NCBI RefSeq assembly: GCF_001886855.1 | Contig: NZ_CP013197.1 | Coordinates: 1,364,001-1,428,000 of the forward strand | Length of the DNA stretch: 64,000 nt | Source of the DNA: Spiroplasma citri | GTDB lineage: Bacteria > Bacillota_I > Bacilli_A > Mycoplasmatales > Mycoplasmataceae | Direction: 5' to 3' | Shown: positions 52,917-63,953 of the stretch, one piece after another | Layout of the letters: each line of letters opens with the position of its first letter | How positions within the stretch are numbered: the first letter of the stretch is position 1 | Program-made: the position numbers and the translations under genes | Notes under the pieces: generated by a model | What the model was told of the DNA's origin: nothing | The model's database searches: none | The model's input: only the letters and a program-made list of their open reading frames with translations

Positions 52917-53410
52917 CCCGAGACTCCTTTCTTAAAAAATATTTTTACCTAAATTATAAATTTAGGACTTTTAACACATATATTAGCATTTTATAAATCA
53001 AATAAGACTTAAAGTAATAAAATTCCTAAATCAATAATATTTTTTATCCTTTTTAAATAATTTCACCTAAGCCTCTCATAATTTTATCCTTATGTTAATT
53101 ATAGCGAAAATAATTTAAATAAAACATAATTAATAATAAATAAAAATACATTAAAATTTTTAGTACTCTTATTTTTAATAAACTAATTATAAAAATTTGC
53201 ATTAAACTTGCTAAATTATCACCAGAACTTACATGACATATTATTTTTCCTTAAAAAGTTAGTTTTTTTATTAAATAAATATTCTTTCTTTTTTAATATA
53301 ACTTTAAATTAATACTACTTTATATAATAGTAAAATCTAAAATTAATAAACTATCCTCATCATTTAATAAAATTATGTTTTATCCTTCTATTTTGTTTCT
53401 GAACTTTCTA
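52917..53410. other. Intergenic, AT-rich
   Basis: About 490 bases without a gene on either strand; only the mgtA ribosome binding site at the left edge and low-complexity AT sequence. No clear hairpin or repeat recognised. Confidence 0.5.
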
Positions 53411-54937
53411 CTAAATTTTTTTTAAATCTTTCTTAGAGTCTTGCTCATTAAATTGCATTGGCATAGTTAATTTTTTATTAATTGTATCATTATCTTTCAT
53501 TCATATTCCAAATCATGGCAAAACTAAAATTAACAGTAATAATACAATTGCTAAAATAGGGCCAGTTTTTTCTGGCATTACAATAGCATTTAAAAAATAT
53601 GAATAAATGTTATAACCAATAATAGCAATAATACAAATAACACTAATAATTGCAGCTGGAAGAAAATATCAATTTTTAATTGTTGTAATCCGTTGATGAT
53701 AGCGATTTCATATTCGCAAGGCAATAATTGTCCCATACATCAGAAATGCCATCACAACACCAGCATTGCTAATAAAATCATAAAAATTATAAGTTTCTTT
53801 TGCAAAAATAGTTGGAATTCCCATAATTAATCCTCACACTAGTGTAATCATAACTGATGCTAAAAAAATTGCAAAATTAATACTATATTTTTTCATAATT
53901 TTATTTCATAACTTTGCACCAATAATAAAATTATCTTCAATTGAGGAATGGCTTAGTTTAACTAAAGAAAAACTATATCCATTTAAAGTTCCAAAAGCAC
54001 TAATTAAAATAAAGAAGAAAATAATTCGTTCAAAAATTTTATTAAGAACAGGATTATTAAAAATTTTTCCAGCCGCAGCAGCAACACTTCCTCGAGCATC
54101 TAAATTTAAAGTTCCAATTGAAACAAGTAAATAAAGAATTGTTACTGATGCTAATCCTAATACTAAAGCTAATGGAATATTTCGTTCTGGTTTTTTAACA
54201 TCCTTTTGAATATATGTTGTTGATAAAAAACCATCAAATGAAAACAAAATCCCTGGTAAAGCCATTAAAATCATTTCAAATCCAGTTTTATTAAGAACTA
54301 ATTTATATTTATCAGGATCACCTAAACCACTTTTGCTTAATGCATTAGGGTCATTGTTAAAAAAGAACATTCCAATTAACCCAACTAAAATTAATGGAAT
54401 TAATTTTAAAACAACGGTTACCATTTGAATATATTTCCCTGTTTTTTCTAAATAAGTACAAATATAAATTAACAGGACAGTATAAATAACTGAAAAACTA
54501 GTTAAAATTAATTGATAATTCGCATAACCACCAACTTTTTCACTAAATGCAATTTCTGCCATTAAACCACCACCAAAGGCTCAGATTGAAGCTTTTGTTG
54601 TATAATACGCAACAGTGAAAGTTGTTAACGGAATATAAATATGGTTCATAGCGTTCCTCACTACGCGGCCAAACCATTTTCCCCCGAACATTTTTGCATA
54701 CAAAGCAATACCTGAATTTGAATCTTGTTTTGCTGAAGAAATTTCCATAAATGATAACCCAAACGAAAGAGCCATTAGACCACCAATTATCCAAGCAATT
54801 AAACCTAGAATTCCATTCCCATTAGTTAAACCATACACCCCTTCGTTTTTAAAAAAGATTCCTGTTCCAATAACTGTCCCAACAACCATACAAAAGCACA
54901 TAAAAAATCCATATTTTTGTGCTGTTTTTTTCTGCAT
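53411..54937 (-). CDS. Amino acid permease (APC superfamily)
   Basis: 508 residues, about 12 membrane helices. N-terminal G-T-V-I-G-T-G-I-F-F is the APC substrate-binding glycine motif; F-S-F-D-G-F at helix six is also typical. A TGA tryptophan (A-S-I-W-A-F-G-G-G-L) joins the two main open stretches. Hydrophilic charged tail (Q-F-N-E-Q-D-S-K-K-D-L-K-K). Amino acid uptake inferred; specificity unknown. Not adjacent to a clear partner gene. Confidence 0.9.
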
Positions 54938-55080
54938 AACTTCACCTCATCATTCTTATTAATTTTTATTGTTTTTTAAAACTATGAAAATTTAAATAAT
55001 ACTTAGTATATTATTTTATAATCAAGATTTTAACATAAATCTAATTATTATTTTAACATTAAAATAATAATTATTAAAAT

Positions 55081-55121
55081 TAAAAGGAATGTTTATTTTT
55101 CACAACCATTCCTTTTACCTC
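55081..55121. terminator. Hairpin, possible terminator
   Basis: AAAAGGAATG and CATTCCTTTT arms around a 15-base loop; faces the transposase fragment region. Direction uncertain. Confidence 0.5.
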
Positions 55122-55186
55122 TTTTTAAAATTATTTTATAAGCAACTTTTTGTTACTTTAATATAAGCAACTTTTGATATGCATTT

Positions 55187-55246
55187 TGTAATCGAAGTGC
55201 AACAAATCAACTCCTTTCAGAATTGATTTGTTGCACTTCGATTACA
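55187..55246. repeat. Two viral termini joined head to head
   Basis: TGTAATCGAAGTGCAACA at 55187 and its inverted copy ending at 55246, 24-bp arms with only a 12-base centre (CTCCTTTCAGAA). Looks like two unit ends abutting with the interior deleted. Confidence 0.85.
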
Positions 55247-55353
55247 TGATGCCTTTTTTATATATAATTGGTCTTATCACATATCAATTATATATCAATT
55301 ATTCGTATTAAATATTAAAAATTTTATAAGTTAATGAAAGGTATATAAATGTT

Positions 55354-55980
55354 ATGTATAGTCATTTAAGTTTTATGGATAAAGTTAAATTAGAACAATA
55401 ATTATTATCAAAAATTTTTTTAAAAAAAAGAATGGTGAACAGAATATTTCTGTAATTGCTAAATGTTTGAATAGACATCGTAGTACTATTTTACGAGAAA
55501 TTAAGCGTTTTAAAACTACTGATGAATATAGTGCTTATAAGTCAGATAAAATGTATTATGAGAAAAGAAAAAAAAATAATAAAAGATGTAAATTTACGGA
55601 AGAGCAGATTAATTTTATGAAAATTAGACTTAATAAATATTGTGATTCTCCGAGAGAATTTATTTATCGTTATTTTTTAAAATTTGGTATTAAATTTCCG
55701 GTTTGTGTTAAAACATTGTATAAATGAATTCGTTTAGGTTTTTATGGTTTTTTTAAACAGAATTTGCGACATCGTGGTAAAAAATATAAAAGAAAAGGAA
55801 AATCTGATAATCTTGGTAAATTAACTGATTTTAGGTCAATTTGAGATATTGAAAATAAAGTTTCTAATGTTGGATGATTTGAAATGGATACTATTGTTGG
55901 AAAAAACCATCAATCTAGTTGTTTAGTTTTAGTAGAACAATCAAGTAAAAAATATTTTGCAATAAAATTAGAAAATCATA
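55354..55980 (+). pseudogene. IS30-type transposase fragment, copy 3
   Basis: Starts M-Y-S-H-L-S-F-M-D-K-V-K-L-E-Q and at once meets TAA (55399-55401), an extra three-base unit in the leucine microsatellite. One extra A follows near 55430. The frame from 55467 on is N-R-H-R-S-T-I-L-R-E-I-K and continues through K-F-G-I-K-F-P-V-C-V-K to A-I-K-L-E-N-H, with one more T near 55755. It is cut at about 55980, before the second catalytic D. The first catalytic motif E-M-D-T-I-V-G remains. Confidence 0.85.
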
Positions 55981-56240
55981 TCTCTTACTTTGTTTCATGA
56001 CACAACAAAATAAGATAAATTAACACAACTAAAAATATTAGCAATTATAAATAACTGCGGTGATTATCTTCTTGATGGTCAGAAACAATATTAAATAATG
56101 TATTACTTTTGTAAAAATTAATACCCTTAATAATCCGGCTTAATTGTAAAATGAGTCCAGACTGTTCCTGTTGTACAAGCATAGAAATCACCACTCTTTC
56201 TTTTATAAAAATAAAACCGATATATTGTAGCATAAAAAAT
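55981..56240 (-). other. Possible gene remnant downstream of PTS IIB
   Basis: A 62-codon minus-strand frame (56045-56233) M-L-Q-Y-I-G-F-I-F-I-K-E-R-V-V-I-S-M-L-V-Q-Q-E-Q-S-G-L-I-L-Q-L-S-R-I lies after a terminator and has no ribosome binding site. It could be the tail of a PTS IIA or PRD-type regulator. Low support; listed so the interval is accounted for. Confidence 0.25.
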
Positions 56241-56264
56241 AAGGCAAATACACCTTATTTGAAA
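56230..56264 (-). terminator. Terminator of PTS IIB gene
   Basis: AAATAAGG-TGTATTTG-CCTTATTT plus T-run on the minus strand; also usable in the other direction. Confidence 0.7.
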
Positions 56265-56317
56265 AAAATTATTTTAAAATTAAATAAAGTAAAAAATTTT
56301 TATTAAAAAATTTAAAC

Positions 56318-56602
56318 TTATAATGTATTAGCAAAATCAATAATCCCTTTTGAATCATTATTAATATATAATTCTGACGGTAACACAGCAACTTTACTAT
56401 TGATTGCAATAGCAGCTACTTTTGCTGATAAATACTCAACTTGGGGAGCTAATAAAATAATATTATAATTATTCTCTAATTGCTCTGGTGTTATTACAAA
56501 AAATTGCATATCATAATTATTTTTAACAATAACATCATTAATTTTATCTAAAATTCGATTAGCACTAATTCCTGCCGAACAAATTAAAGCAATTTTTATC
56601 AT
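56318..56602 (-). CDS. PTS lactose/cellobiose-type IIB component
   Basis: 94 residues. Phosphocarrier of a sugar phosphotransferase system: the active cysteine is in I-A-L-I-C-S-A-G-I-S-A-N near residue 8, as in chitobiose/cellobiose IIB proteins, and I-I-L-L-A-P-Q-V lines the fold. GGAGGT before the ATG. The matching IIC and IIA genes are not in the neighbourhood, so it works with partners elsewhere or is an orphan. Sugar unknown. Confidence 0.88.
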   Translation of the reverse strand: MIKIALICSAGISANRILDKINDVIVKNNYDMQFFVITPEQLENNYNIILLAPQVEYLSAKVAAIAINSKVAVLPSELYINNDSKGIIDFANTL

Positions 56603-56777
56603 TTAGACCTCCATTTACTACTTAATAATCTTTTTAAATTATACTGATTATAATTTAAAATGCAATCATAACAATAAAATGTTCCTATAGTAAATTAAGT
56701 TAATAATTTTTTAAAATAAAAAATTCTTTAATTATTTAATAAAAGCATTCTTTTTTTATCTTAATTTTTAAAAATAA

Positions 56778-58412
56778 CTATTTTCCTAAAATTTTAGAAT
56801 TAATATCTAGAATAGAAATTAGATGTAAATCCGGATTAGTTGTTTCAAGCAAAATCATTGTGTCATTATTCGATTTAACTTTAAACTTAATATTATTAAT
56901 ATTAATTCGCATTTCTAGCGCTGATTTTAAATCAGTTATTTCAGCAGCTGTTTTTCATACTCCATCTTTTTCATCTTGATATTCAATTTGAACTACGCCA
57001 CTAACTAGTTCTATGGAAGTATTATCAATTGCTTCACTACTATGTCCACTAATTTTCAATATTGAAGGTATAAGTTTTTTAATTTCTCCACTAAGCGACG
57101 GAATTGGAAAATTAAAATCTCACCTAACAAGTTTTACTTTTATTGATAAATCAGTTGTTAAATCATAATTAAATATTTGATTAATAAATGCTTTAATTTT
57201 ATCAATAGAAAGAATATCAATAAGTCCTTCTGTCCCTGATGTTATTTGAAAAAAACCTGGTGGAATTTTTTCATATTTAATATTAACAGTTGTATTTGAA
57301 AATAATCAATCAACTTTTACTACAATTGAAATTGGAGTTCTGCTATCTGACCATTCACCGCTTTTGCTTTTTCATCCTTCTAATAAATTATGTAAAATAT
57401 GTTCTAAATTAGTACTAAATTGAAGGGTTCTTTTTTTATTTTTAGTACTTGGAATATTTTGATTAACATCTAAAAACCCATCATTATTAATTTCTCGTGG
57501 TTCCTCAAATAAATATTGTAATAGTAATAAAATTAAATTTTGTGATTTTTGTTGCTCACGTTTTTCGAGAACAAAATTACGAAAATGAATAATATCTGGT
57601 GCTAAACTATTTAAAATATTAAGGTATTTTGCTATAATTTTTATTTCTAGAGTAGTGCCCAGCACAAGATCTTTTTTTATCGTTTCATTAATTTCACCAT
57701 TTTTAAGCATTTCATCAGCAACTGGTAAATTCATTAATTCATTAACAAATCCCTGTCATTGTTTTCAATTTTGATCATCCGCATTAAATGACGTTGGAAT
57801 AACTTTTGGAAAACTATCAAAAAGATGAAATGATGTAATTAACGATAAAATATTCCCAATTGCTAAGTTAGCACCTTGAAATGAAAGATTTATTTTAGAC
57901 AAAATCATTGTTATACTTTCATTTAATTTTTGAACTGTATCATTTGCTCATTTTAAATTATTAGTAGCAACATGAATTAAAAAATTTGAATCATTTGTTT
58001 TTGGATTAGTTAATTCTTTATCTTTATAATCAGCAACGACAGTTAATTGGCCATAATGGGTAGTCCCATCTTCTGCAATTTCAATAGGCGTAAAATTTGT
58101 TTGTGTTAGCATTAAATCATCACTAAATTCTTTAAATTTACTTTTTAAAATGCTAAAAGCATCATCACTATTAACAGTTTGGTATTCATTACTATCAACA
58201 ACAAGAGGTAATAATTCACTAAAACTAGTTAATCGTTTAATAATTCGATTTTTTTCATAATCACCACTAGTTCCCCCATTATTATCATCGTTTCCCCCAC
58301 TCGTTGTATCAATATCAGGATGTCTAGCAGGGGTAGGCGCACATAGAGCAAATGCAAAAACAGGTGAACTTATTAAAATAACACTACTTAAAATAACTAA
58401 AATTTTTTTCAT
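56778..58412 (-). CDS. Large lipoprotein-like surface protein (544 aa)
   Basis: Signal M-K-K-I-L-V-I-L-S-S-V-I-L-I-S-S-P-V-F-A-F-A-L-C: hydrophobic core then C at residue 24 in F-A-L-C, a weak lipobox, followed by P/T/G/N-rich linker (G-G-N-D-D-N-N-G-G-T-S-G). The rest is polar, with I-D-I-L-S-I-D-K-I-K-A-F-I-N-Q-I-F and ends H-L-I-S-I-L-D-I-N-S-K-I-L-G-K. Start ATG at 58412 with AAGGAGAT, seven codons after a more upstream ATG. TGA tryptophans. Family unrecognised; surface location inferred. Confidence 0.75.
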
Positions 58413-58485
58413 TATTTGTATCTCCTTTTTCATTTTTTAACTTTTAAAATTTTATTTATTTAAAAATAACATTTAGAAAACTATT

Positions 58486-59295
58486 CTAATTCAAGCACTC
58501 TCGTTGATAACCATTTACAATAATTTTTAATTCTTTTTCACTACGTTTATTTACTAACATATGCATTTGTAAAGACTTAATAGCATTATCTAATTCACAT
58601 ACATTAATGAAACTAAAATTTTCCTGAATATTTTGTTTTTTTAAAATTAATGAAAGTTTTTTAAACATAACTGTACTATTGACAGAAAAAGCAAGGGAAA
58701 TTAAAACAAAAACATTTTGTGAAAATAATACAAGAGAAATATTATTTTCATTTAAAGCATAATGAAATGGTTTAAATGTATTGATATAAGCTAAAATTTT
58801 GTTAATTAAGACAATTTTTAAATATTTTGTTCAATATTGTTTAAAAAAATATATTGTTGCAATAAATGAAACAAGACCTAGAACAATAACAATAATCATA
58901 TTGTCTGAGTCTTTGATCGTAGTTTTATGAATTGCAAATATTGTTATTAAACTAACTTTAAATACAATGGAAAAAAGACAAATAATTGAATCATTATAAT
59001 AATTAGGAAACAATTGTTTACCAATTAAAATTCATAAACTAATTAAGCAAACTGTTAAAGTAAGGAGATTACGAAGAACCAATAAATTCGTTGTATCCAT
59101 TAGTAAAAAATAAAAACTAATTTGAATTCCAACTAAGAAAATAATTGTTAAAATTTGTTTTATTTTTTTCTTCAAAACAGTAAGATTTGTAAGATATGAA
59201 GCAAAATAAACAACAGCAAAAAAGACTAATATTTTAGCAATAAATAATATTAATGGTCAATCAATATAATTAATTTCAAAAAATAGCCTATTCAC
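58486..59295 (-). CDS. Membrane protein of unknown function (269 aa)
   Basis: Open for 270 codons with two or more TGA tryptophans. Six hydrophobic helices in the first 200 residues (for example I-L-F-I-A-K-I-L-V-F-F-A-V-V-Y-F and I-I-V-I-V-L-G-L-V-S-F-I-A), then a soluble C-terminal part (S-L-Q-M-H-M-L-V-N-K-R-S-E-K-E-L). GTG start at 59295 after AAGGTAAGG. The architecture of helices plus soluble domain is not matched to a known family here. Shares no operon with neighbours of known role. Confidence 0.6.
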
Positions 59296-59478
59296 TTTTT
59301 ACACCTTACCTTTTAAGAAATATTTTACCTTATTTGGAAATATTATATAGATTTATTGTTAAAAATGCAAAAATGTTTTTTAAAAATAAATGTTATAATT
59401 AAAGTGAGTTTGATAATATTAATAATTAAAAATTATTAATATTATCAAAAAATAGTATAGTAGGAGGTAAAAACAGCG

Positions 59479-59829
59479 ATGTTGCCAGAAAAAATTGATC
59501 TTTTTATCGATGAACATGTTGATAAACCCTTATCAGAATATATTAAAGAAAATCCAAGATTTATTTTAGAATTTGTTAATAACTTATCATGAGAAGAAAA
59601 ATTTGAATTAATTAATGATTTTGTTACAGAAAATGATGAAATTAACCAAGCAGTTAATACTTTAAATAAATATCTTTCTTTATTTATTGAAGAAGAAATT
59701 AAAGAACGCCTTATTCAAAATATTTCAGAAGAAGAATATTTACGTCATAAAGCAATTGTTGAAATTTATGAAAAAGCTAAAAATGGAGGAGAATTAAATA
59801 AAAAAGATTCTTCTAATGGCATTGTGTAA
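59479..59829 (+). CDS. Acidic cytosolic protein, end supplied by viral DNA (116 aa)
   Basis: 116 residues, E/I/N-rich: E-K-I-D-L-F-I-D-E-H-V-D-K-P-L-S-E-Y-I-K-E-N, F-I-E-E-E-I-K-E-R-L-I-Q-N-I. TAGGAGGT ribosome binding site. The last codons (G-I-V-stop) are made by GGCATTG|TGTAATC, where the viral terminal sequence begins at 59825, so the original gene was probably longer and was cut here. Function unknown, helical. Confidence 0.6.
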
Positions 59830-60132
59830 TCGAAGTGTAACAAATCAACTCAGAAAGGAGTTGATTTGTTAATGGAAAGAAAACATTATTTTATTTTGCA
59901 GTCGCTAGTAAAAAAGTATGGAAAAAATATTGTTATTAATACTGTAAATAAAATAGTAATTAATAATGTAAAAGAAAATGAATAAATTATCCGCGTAATT
60001 TATTAACGGTAATTTATTCAATATTGTTTATTTTGAGCGTAGCGAACACGCAGAACGTGACGCGATATTTAAAAATTTTGAAAGGAGATATATTAAGCCA
60101 ACTTGATTAACGACAATATTTAGTGTTGTTAT
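59825..60132 (+). mobile_element. Left end of a plectrovirus unit
   Basis: Terminal sequence TGTAATCGAAGTGTAACA, small ORF, conserved hairpin (59981-60018) and GC-rich patch (60035-60065), then the start of the 49-residue gene with its ATG changed (ATTAAGCCAACTTG). At 60132 this joins inside the transposase (I-L-R-E-I-K), deleting everything between. Confidence 0.75.
59872..59985 (+). CDS. Plectrovirus small basic protein (37 aa), ATG copy
   Basis: M-E-R-K-H-Y-F-I-L-Q-S-L-V-K-K-Y-G-K-N-I-V-I-N-T-V-N-K-I-V, intact, with AAAGGAG upstream. It is the clearest version of this ORF and shows that ATT in the other copies replaced ATG. Confidence 0.65.
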   Translation: MERKHYFILQSLVKKYGKNIVINTVNKIVINNVKENE

Positions 60133-60966
60133 TTTACGAGAAATTAAGAGATTTAAAACTATTAAAGAATATAGTGCTTATAAGTCAGGTGAAATGTATT
60201 ATGAGAAAAGAAAAAAGGATAATAAAAGATGTAAATTTACTGAAGAACAGATTAATTTTATGAAAATTAGACTTAATAAATATTGTGATGCTCCGAGAGA
60301 ATTTATTTATCGTTATTTTTTAAAATTTGGTGTTAAATTTCCTGCTTGTCTTAAAACTTTTTATAAATGAATTCGTTTAGGTTTTTATGGTTTTTTAAAC
60401 AGAATTTGCGACATCGTGGTAAAAAATATAAAACAAAAGGAAAATCTGATAATCGTGGTAAATTAACTGATTTTAAGTCAATTTGAGATATTGAAAATAA
60501 AGTTTCTAATGTTGGTTGATTAGAAATGGGTACTGTTGTTGGAAAAAACCATCAATCTAGTTGTTTAGTTTTAGTAGAACAATCAAGTAAAAAATACTTT
60601 GCAATAAAATTAGAAAATCATACTGCTAGGGAAGTTGAGAAAAAGTTTAAAGATATTGTTATAAATAATAATTTAATTGGAAAAATTAAAGGAATAATAA
60701 CAGATAGAGGTAAAGAATTTAGTGAATGACGAGAAATGGAAATATTTGCTGAAACACAAGTATATTTTTGTGATGCTGGTTCACCACAACAAAAACCTTT
60801 AATTGAATATATGAATAGTGAATTAAGATATTGATTTCCTAAGGGAACTGATTTTAATAATATTAGTCAGAAAAGAATAGATTTAGTAGTTAATGTTATA
60901 AATGATAAACTCCGACCGTGTTTAAATTGAATAAGTGCTAAAAAAATGTTTTTGCAGAATATATAA
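60133..60966 (+). pseudogene. IS30-type transposase, copy 4, truncated and catalytically changed
   Basis: Lacks the first 50 residues (fused to viral ORF DNA). Readable from I-L-R-E-I-K-R-F-K-T; one A is missing near 60396 (TTTTTTAAACAG), shifting the frame. The C-terminal frame 60526-60966 is open to F-L-Q-N-I. The first catalytic aspartate is replaced: E-M-G-T-V-V-G instead of E-M-D-T-V-V-G. The second and third (T-D-R-G, K-P-L-I-E) remain. Inactive. Confidence 0.88.
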
Positions 60967-61642
60967 ACAATAAATATTTAAAAATGTATATTAAATTATA
61001 AAATATGTTATTAAAATGGAATCCTGTAAATGCAAGTAGCAAAATCTGTCTCTTGTTAATTTGATGATAACATCATTTTTAACAAATGCAGCTCTTTTTT
61101 TAAAAAATTAAAATATTTTATAAATATAACTTAATTTAACCATATTTAATCATACTAAAAAAGCATTTATTAAATTTTAATTAATAAATTTCTTTAAATA
61201 TTCTGTAAAAACATTTTTTTAGCACTTATTCAATTTAAACACGGTCGGAGTTTATCATTTATAACATTAACTACTAAATCTATTCTTTTCTGACTAATAT
61301 TATTAAAATCAGTTCCCTTAGGAAATTAATATCTTAATTCACTATTCATATATTCAATTAAAGGTTTTTGTTGTGGTGAACCAGCATCACAAAAATATAC
61401 TTGTGTTTCAGCAAATATTTCCATTTCTCGTCATTCACTAAATTCTTTACCTCTATCTGTTATTATTCCTTTAATTTTTCCAATTAAATTATTATTTATA
61501 ACAATATCTTTAAACTTTTTCTCAACTTCCCTAGCAGTATGATTTTCTAATTTTATTGCAAAGTATTTTTTACTTGATTGTTCTACTAAAACTAAAATAG
61601 CAGATTTATGGCCTTTACCAACAACAGTATCCATTTCAAATC
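60518..61642. repeat. Inverted pair of transposase fragments
   Basis: 60518-60966 and 61194-61642 are inverted homologues of equal length (449 bases), separated by 227 bases. Confidence 0.8.
61194..61642 (-). pseudogene. IS30-type transposase, copy 5, C-terminal piece
   Basis: Catalytic C-terminal portion only (from E-M-D-T-V-V-G-K-G-H-K-S-A-I), facing copy 4. Contains a TAA where the intact copy has TGA tryptophan (R-Y-W-F-P). Its 5' end joins tailed-phage DNA at 61643. Downstream flank 61026-61193 is the same IS end as at 9966. Confidence 0.85.
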
Positions 61643-61643
61643 A

Positions 61644-61723
61644 TTTTAACTGTTCCTGCTGCTACTAAAAAACCTAATTATGAATTTATTAATTTTAAGA
61701 ATATTAACTTTATTAGTTTCTAA
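61644..61723 (+). pseudogene. C-terminal tail of a phage gene
   Basis: L-T-V-P-A-A-T-K-K-P-N-Y-E-F-I-N-F-K, then stop at 61721. Begins right at the IS junction; overlaps the next gene start, as phage genes often do. Confidence 0.4.
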
Positions 61724-62616
61724 TTTAGAAAATAAACCATTAATAAGTAAATTTGTTAATTTAATTAATAGAGTTAATCAAATTAAACAAACAGTATTAA
61801 AACCAATTGAATATACTACTGGTAAATATAAAAAAATCACTAATAATGTTGAAGGTATTTATCAGTGGTTAGATCCATTTACTTACTTAAATTTAATTAA
61901 AAAAGGTTATAAAAAAGAAATTCAACAAATATTAAATCAATTAGAAAAAGAAAATAATATTCAAAATAGAGAACAATTTAAAAATGAAAATTATTTAAAT
62001 ACTAATTGACAACCTTTAAATAGTAGTTGACTTGATAGTGGTATGTTTAATATTACAAATAAATTAACTTTAACGGGTAATTTAACTATTTTAATATATA
62101 CAAAAACAGCAAAAAACCCTAAGTTTTATGGTCCATATGTTTATCCTAGTGTTCCAGTGGAAATTTGAAAATTATTAAGTAATGCTGTATCTAATGCAGG
62201 GACTTTATTTTGGCGTTATTGATTAAGAAAATGATTACCTAGTCATTTAAGAAATTATATTAGAAAAAGATTACCAAGAGAATTAAAAAAAATACCCAAA
62301 AGGAAATATTAAATTAACATTACCAACAGTTCAAAAATTACAGCAAATTAAAAAGTTTATTAAAAATTTAAAGATTGGGCATTTTAATTTTAATTTTGCT
62401 GGTGAAATTAATAATAAAAAATGATATCGTGAACGCCGAAATGATATTAAAAATATTAAGAATTTATATAAAACACCAGTTAATAGTAAATTTTATCAAG
62501 TTAATAAATCTATTAAAACAATTAATAAAAATAAAAGAAAAGTTAATAGTTATAAACCATCTAATTTAAAAAATAAATATCGTAATCAATTAAGGGGTGT
62601 TTTATATGGAAAATAA
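61680..62616 (+). pseudogene. Tailed-phage protein with KTSC-like segment, frameshifted
   Basis: Begins M-N-L-L-I-L-R-I-L-T-L-L-V-S; middle part L-T-I-L-I-Y-T-K-T-A-K then Y-G-P-Y-V-Y-P-S-V-P-V-E-I-W-K-L-L-S-N-A and G-T-L-F-W-R resembles the KTSC domain pattern (Y-x-Y, V-P, L-x-x-A, F). An A8 run at 62286-62293 gives a stop at 62312; with A7 the frame would go on Y-P-K-G-N-I-K-L-T-L-P-T to 62616. Length then about 311 residues. TGA tryptophans. Probably a virion or morphogenesis protein. Confidence 0.5.
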
Positions 62617-63951
62617 TTTAAATAATTTGTTATTTATAACAGTTGAAGATGTTAAAGAAAGTAAACTTTGACAACCAATTAATGATAGAAAACAATCTGC
62701 TTATAATGATAATTTAATTTATAATGCTATTTTAAAAACTAGTTTATGAATGGATAGATTATCAGGTGGAACAATTTCCGATAAGATTAATAAAAAAGAT
62801 TTATTTCCATGAGTAAAAAAAGATAATACAGGTGTAATTGAATATGATAAATGATTAAGTTATATTCAATCTGCTTGTTTATTAGCAGTTATTAATTGAT
62901 ATTTACCAAAAGGTGTAAATGATCTAACTGGGAGTGCTTCATTTTCACAAGGGGGAGTAGCATATTCACAAACTAATGACCCTGAGGCAAATGAAAATAT
63001 TACTCGTGATGTTAAAAATGCTTTAAAATTAGCAGGTGAAATAATTGATATTATATCTAGTAAAACAAATATAAGACCATATAATTATAATTTAGGAAAT
63101 TATGCTCATCCATGAGAAGAAGAATATAAATATATTACTAAAAAAACATTTTATGAAACATTATTATTTTGATTAAAAGAACGATTTCAAACAGATAATT
63201 CAATTAATATAACTTATCCTACTATTAATGATTTTAGTAAGATAATGATTTTAGTAAGATTGATTATAATGAGTATATTAAATTAATAGTGCCTTTTGAT
63301 AATGATACGATTTATTATGAAAATAATGTATGAAAAGCAAAATAAGGCAGTGTTATACCATCTGATGTTATTAAAGATAGTGATTTAAATAAAGATTATA
63401 TTGATAAAGAAGATGGAAAATATATTGTTAAAAAAGCACAAAGTGGTAGTTCAATAACAGTTAATGCCCCATTACATCAAAAAGATGATAGTAGTTTAGA
63501 ATTATTATTATCAAATGAATTTGATATTGAAAATAATAAATTATCTTTAAATAAAAGTTTAAAAGATACTATTGACCAACTGTTAAAATGAGTGTTTGAA
63601 ATAAATAAAAAAATTAAATGAGAAGAAGTATCGATATCATACACACCGGATAGTTCAACTTATATTGATATTTCTGAATTTTCAGAAAAATATTGTTATG
63701 ATGTTAGAATATCACCAACTAATTTTAACAAAGCTGAGGGGTTTCTATTACTTCGACCACCTTATTTTACCGAAACAAAAGAAAATAAGACTTTAACAAA
63801 ACAACAATCAAATTGTTTTGCTGGTGATGTGGGGAAAACCCCTTATGACCTTTCTTTATATAGTGCTAGTGATCGGGTTTATTTAACTGATGTTTCTACT
63901 GGTAATAATACAAGAATTAATAGTGTTCGCATTTTCCGACAAGAGGTATAA
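62606..63951 (+). pseudogene. Tailed-phage structural-type protein, tandem duplication
   Basis: M-E-N-N-L-N-N-L-L-F-I-T-V-E-D-V-K with an AAGGGG site. Open 226 codons to 63286. A 17-base tandem duplication (63227-63260) shifts the frame; removing one copy restores S-K-I-D-Y-N-E-Y-I-K-L-I-V-P-F and a total of 443 codons, apart from a TAA at 63343. Late part: S-L-Y-S-A-S-D-R-V-Y-L-T-D-V-S-T-G. The opening resembles head-tail connector proteins in size and helical look only. Product unknown. Confidence 0.5.
63227..63260. repeat. 17-bp tandem duplication
   Basis: AATGATTTTAGTAAGAT twice without gap (63227-63243, 63244-63260) inside the phage gene. Confidence 0.95.
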
Positions 63952-63953
63952 AT

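Noticed and set aside
56045-56233. 62-residue frame as a PTS IIA or regulator gene
   Set aside because: No ribosome binding site, lies after a terminator and matches no motif firmly; kept only as a possible remnant.
58486-59295. Diadenylate cyclase CdaA
   Set aside because: Membrane helices plus a soluble tail suggested it, but D-G-A and R-H-R motifs are missing.
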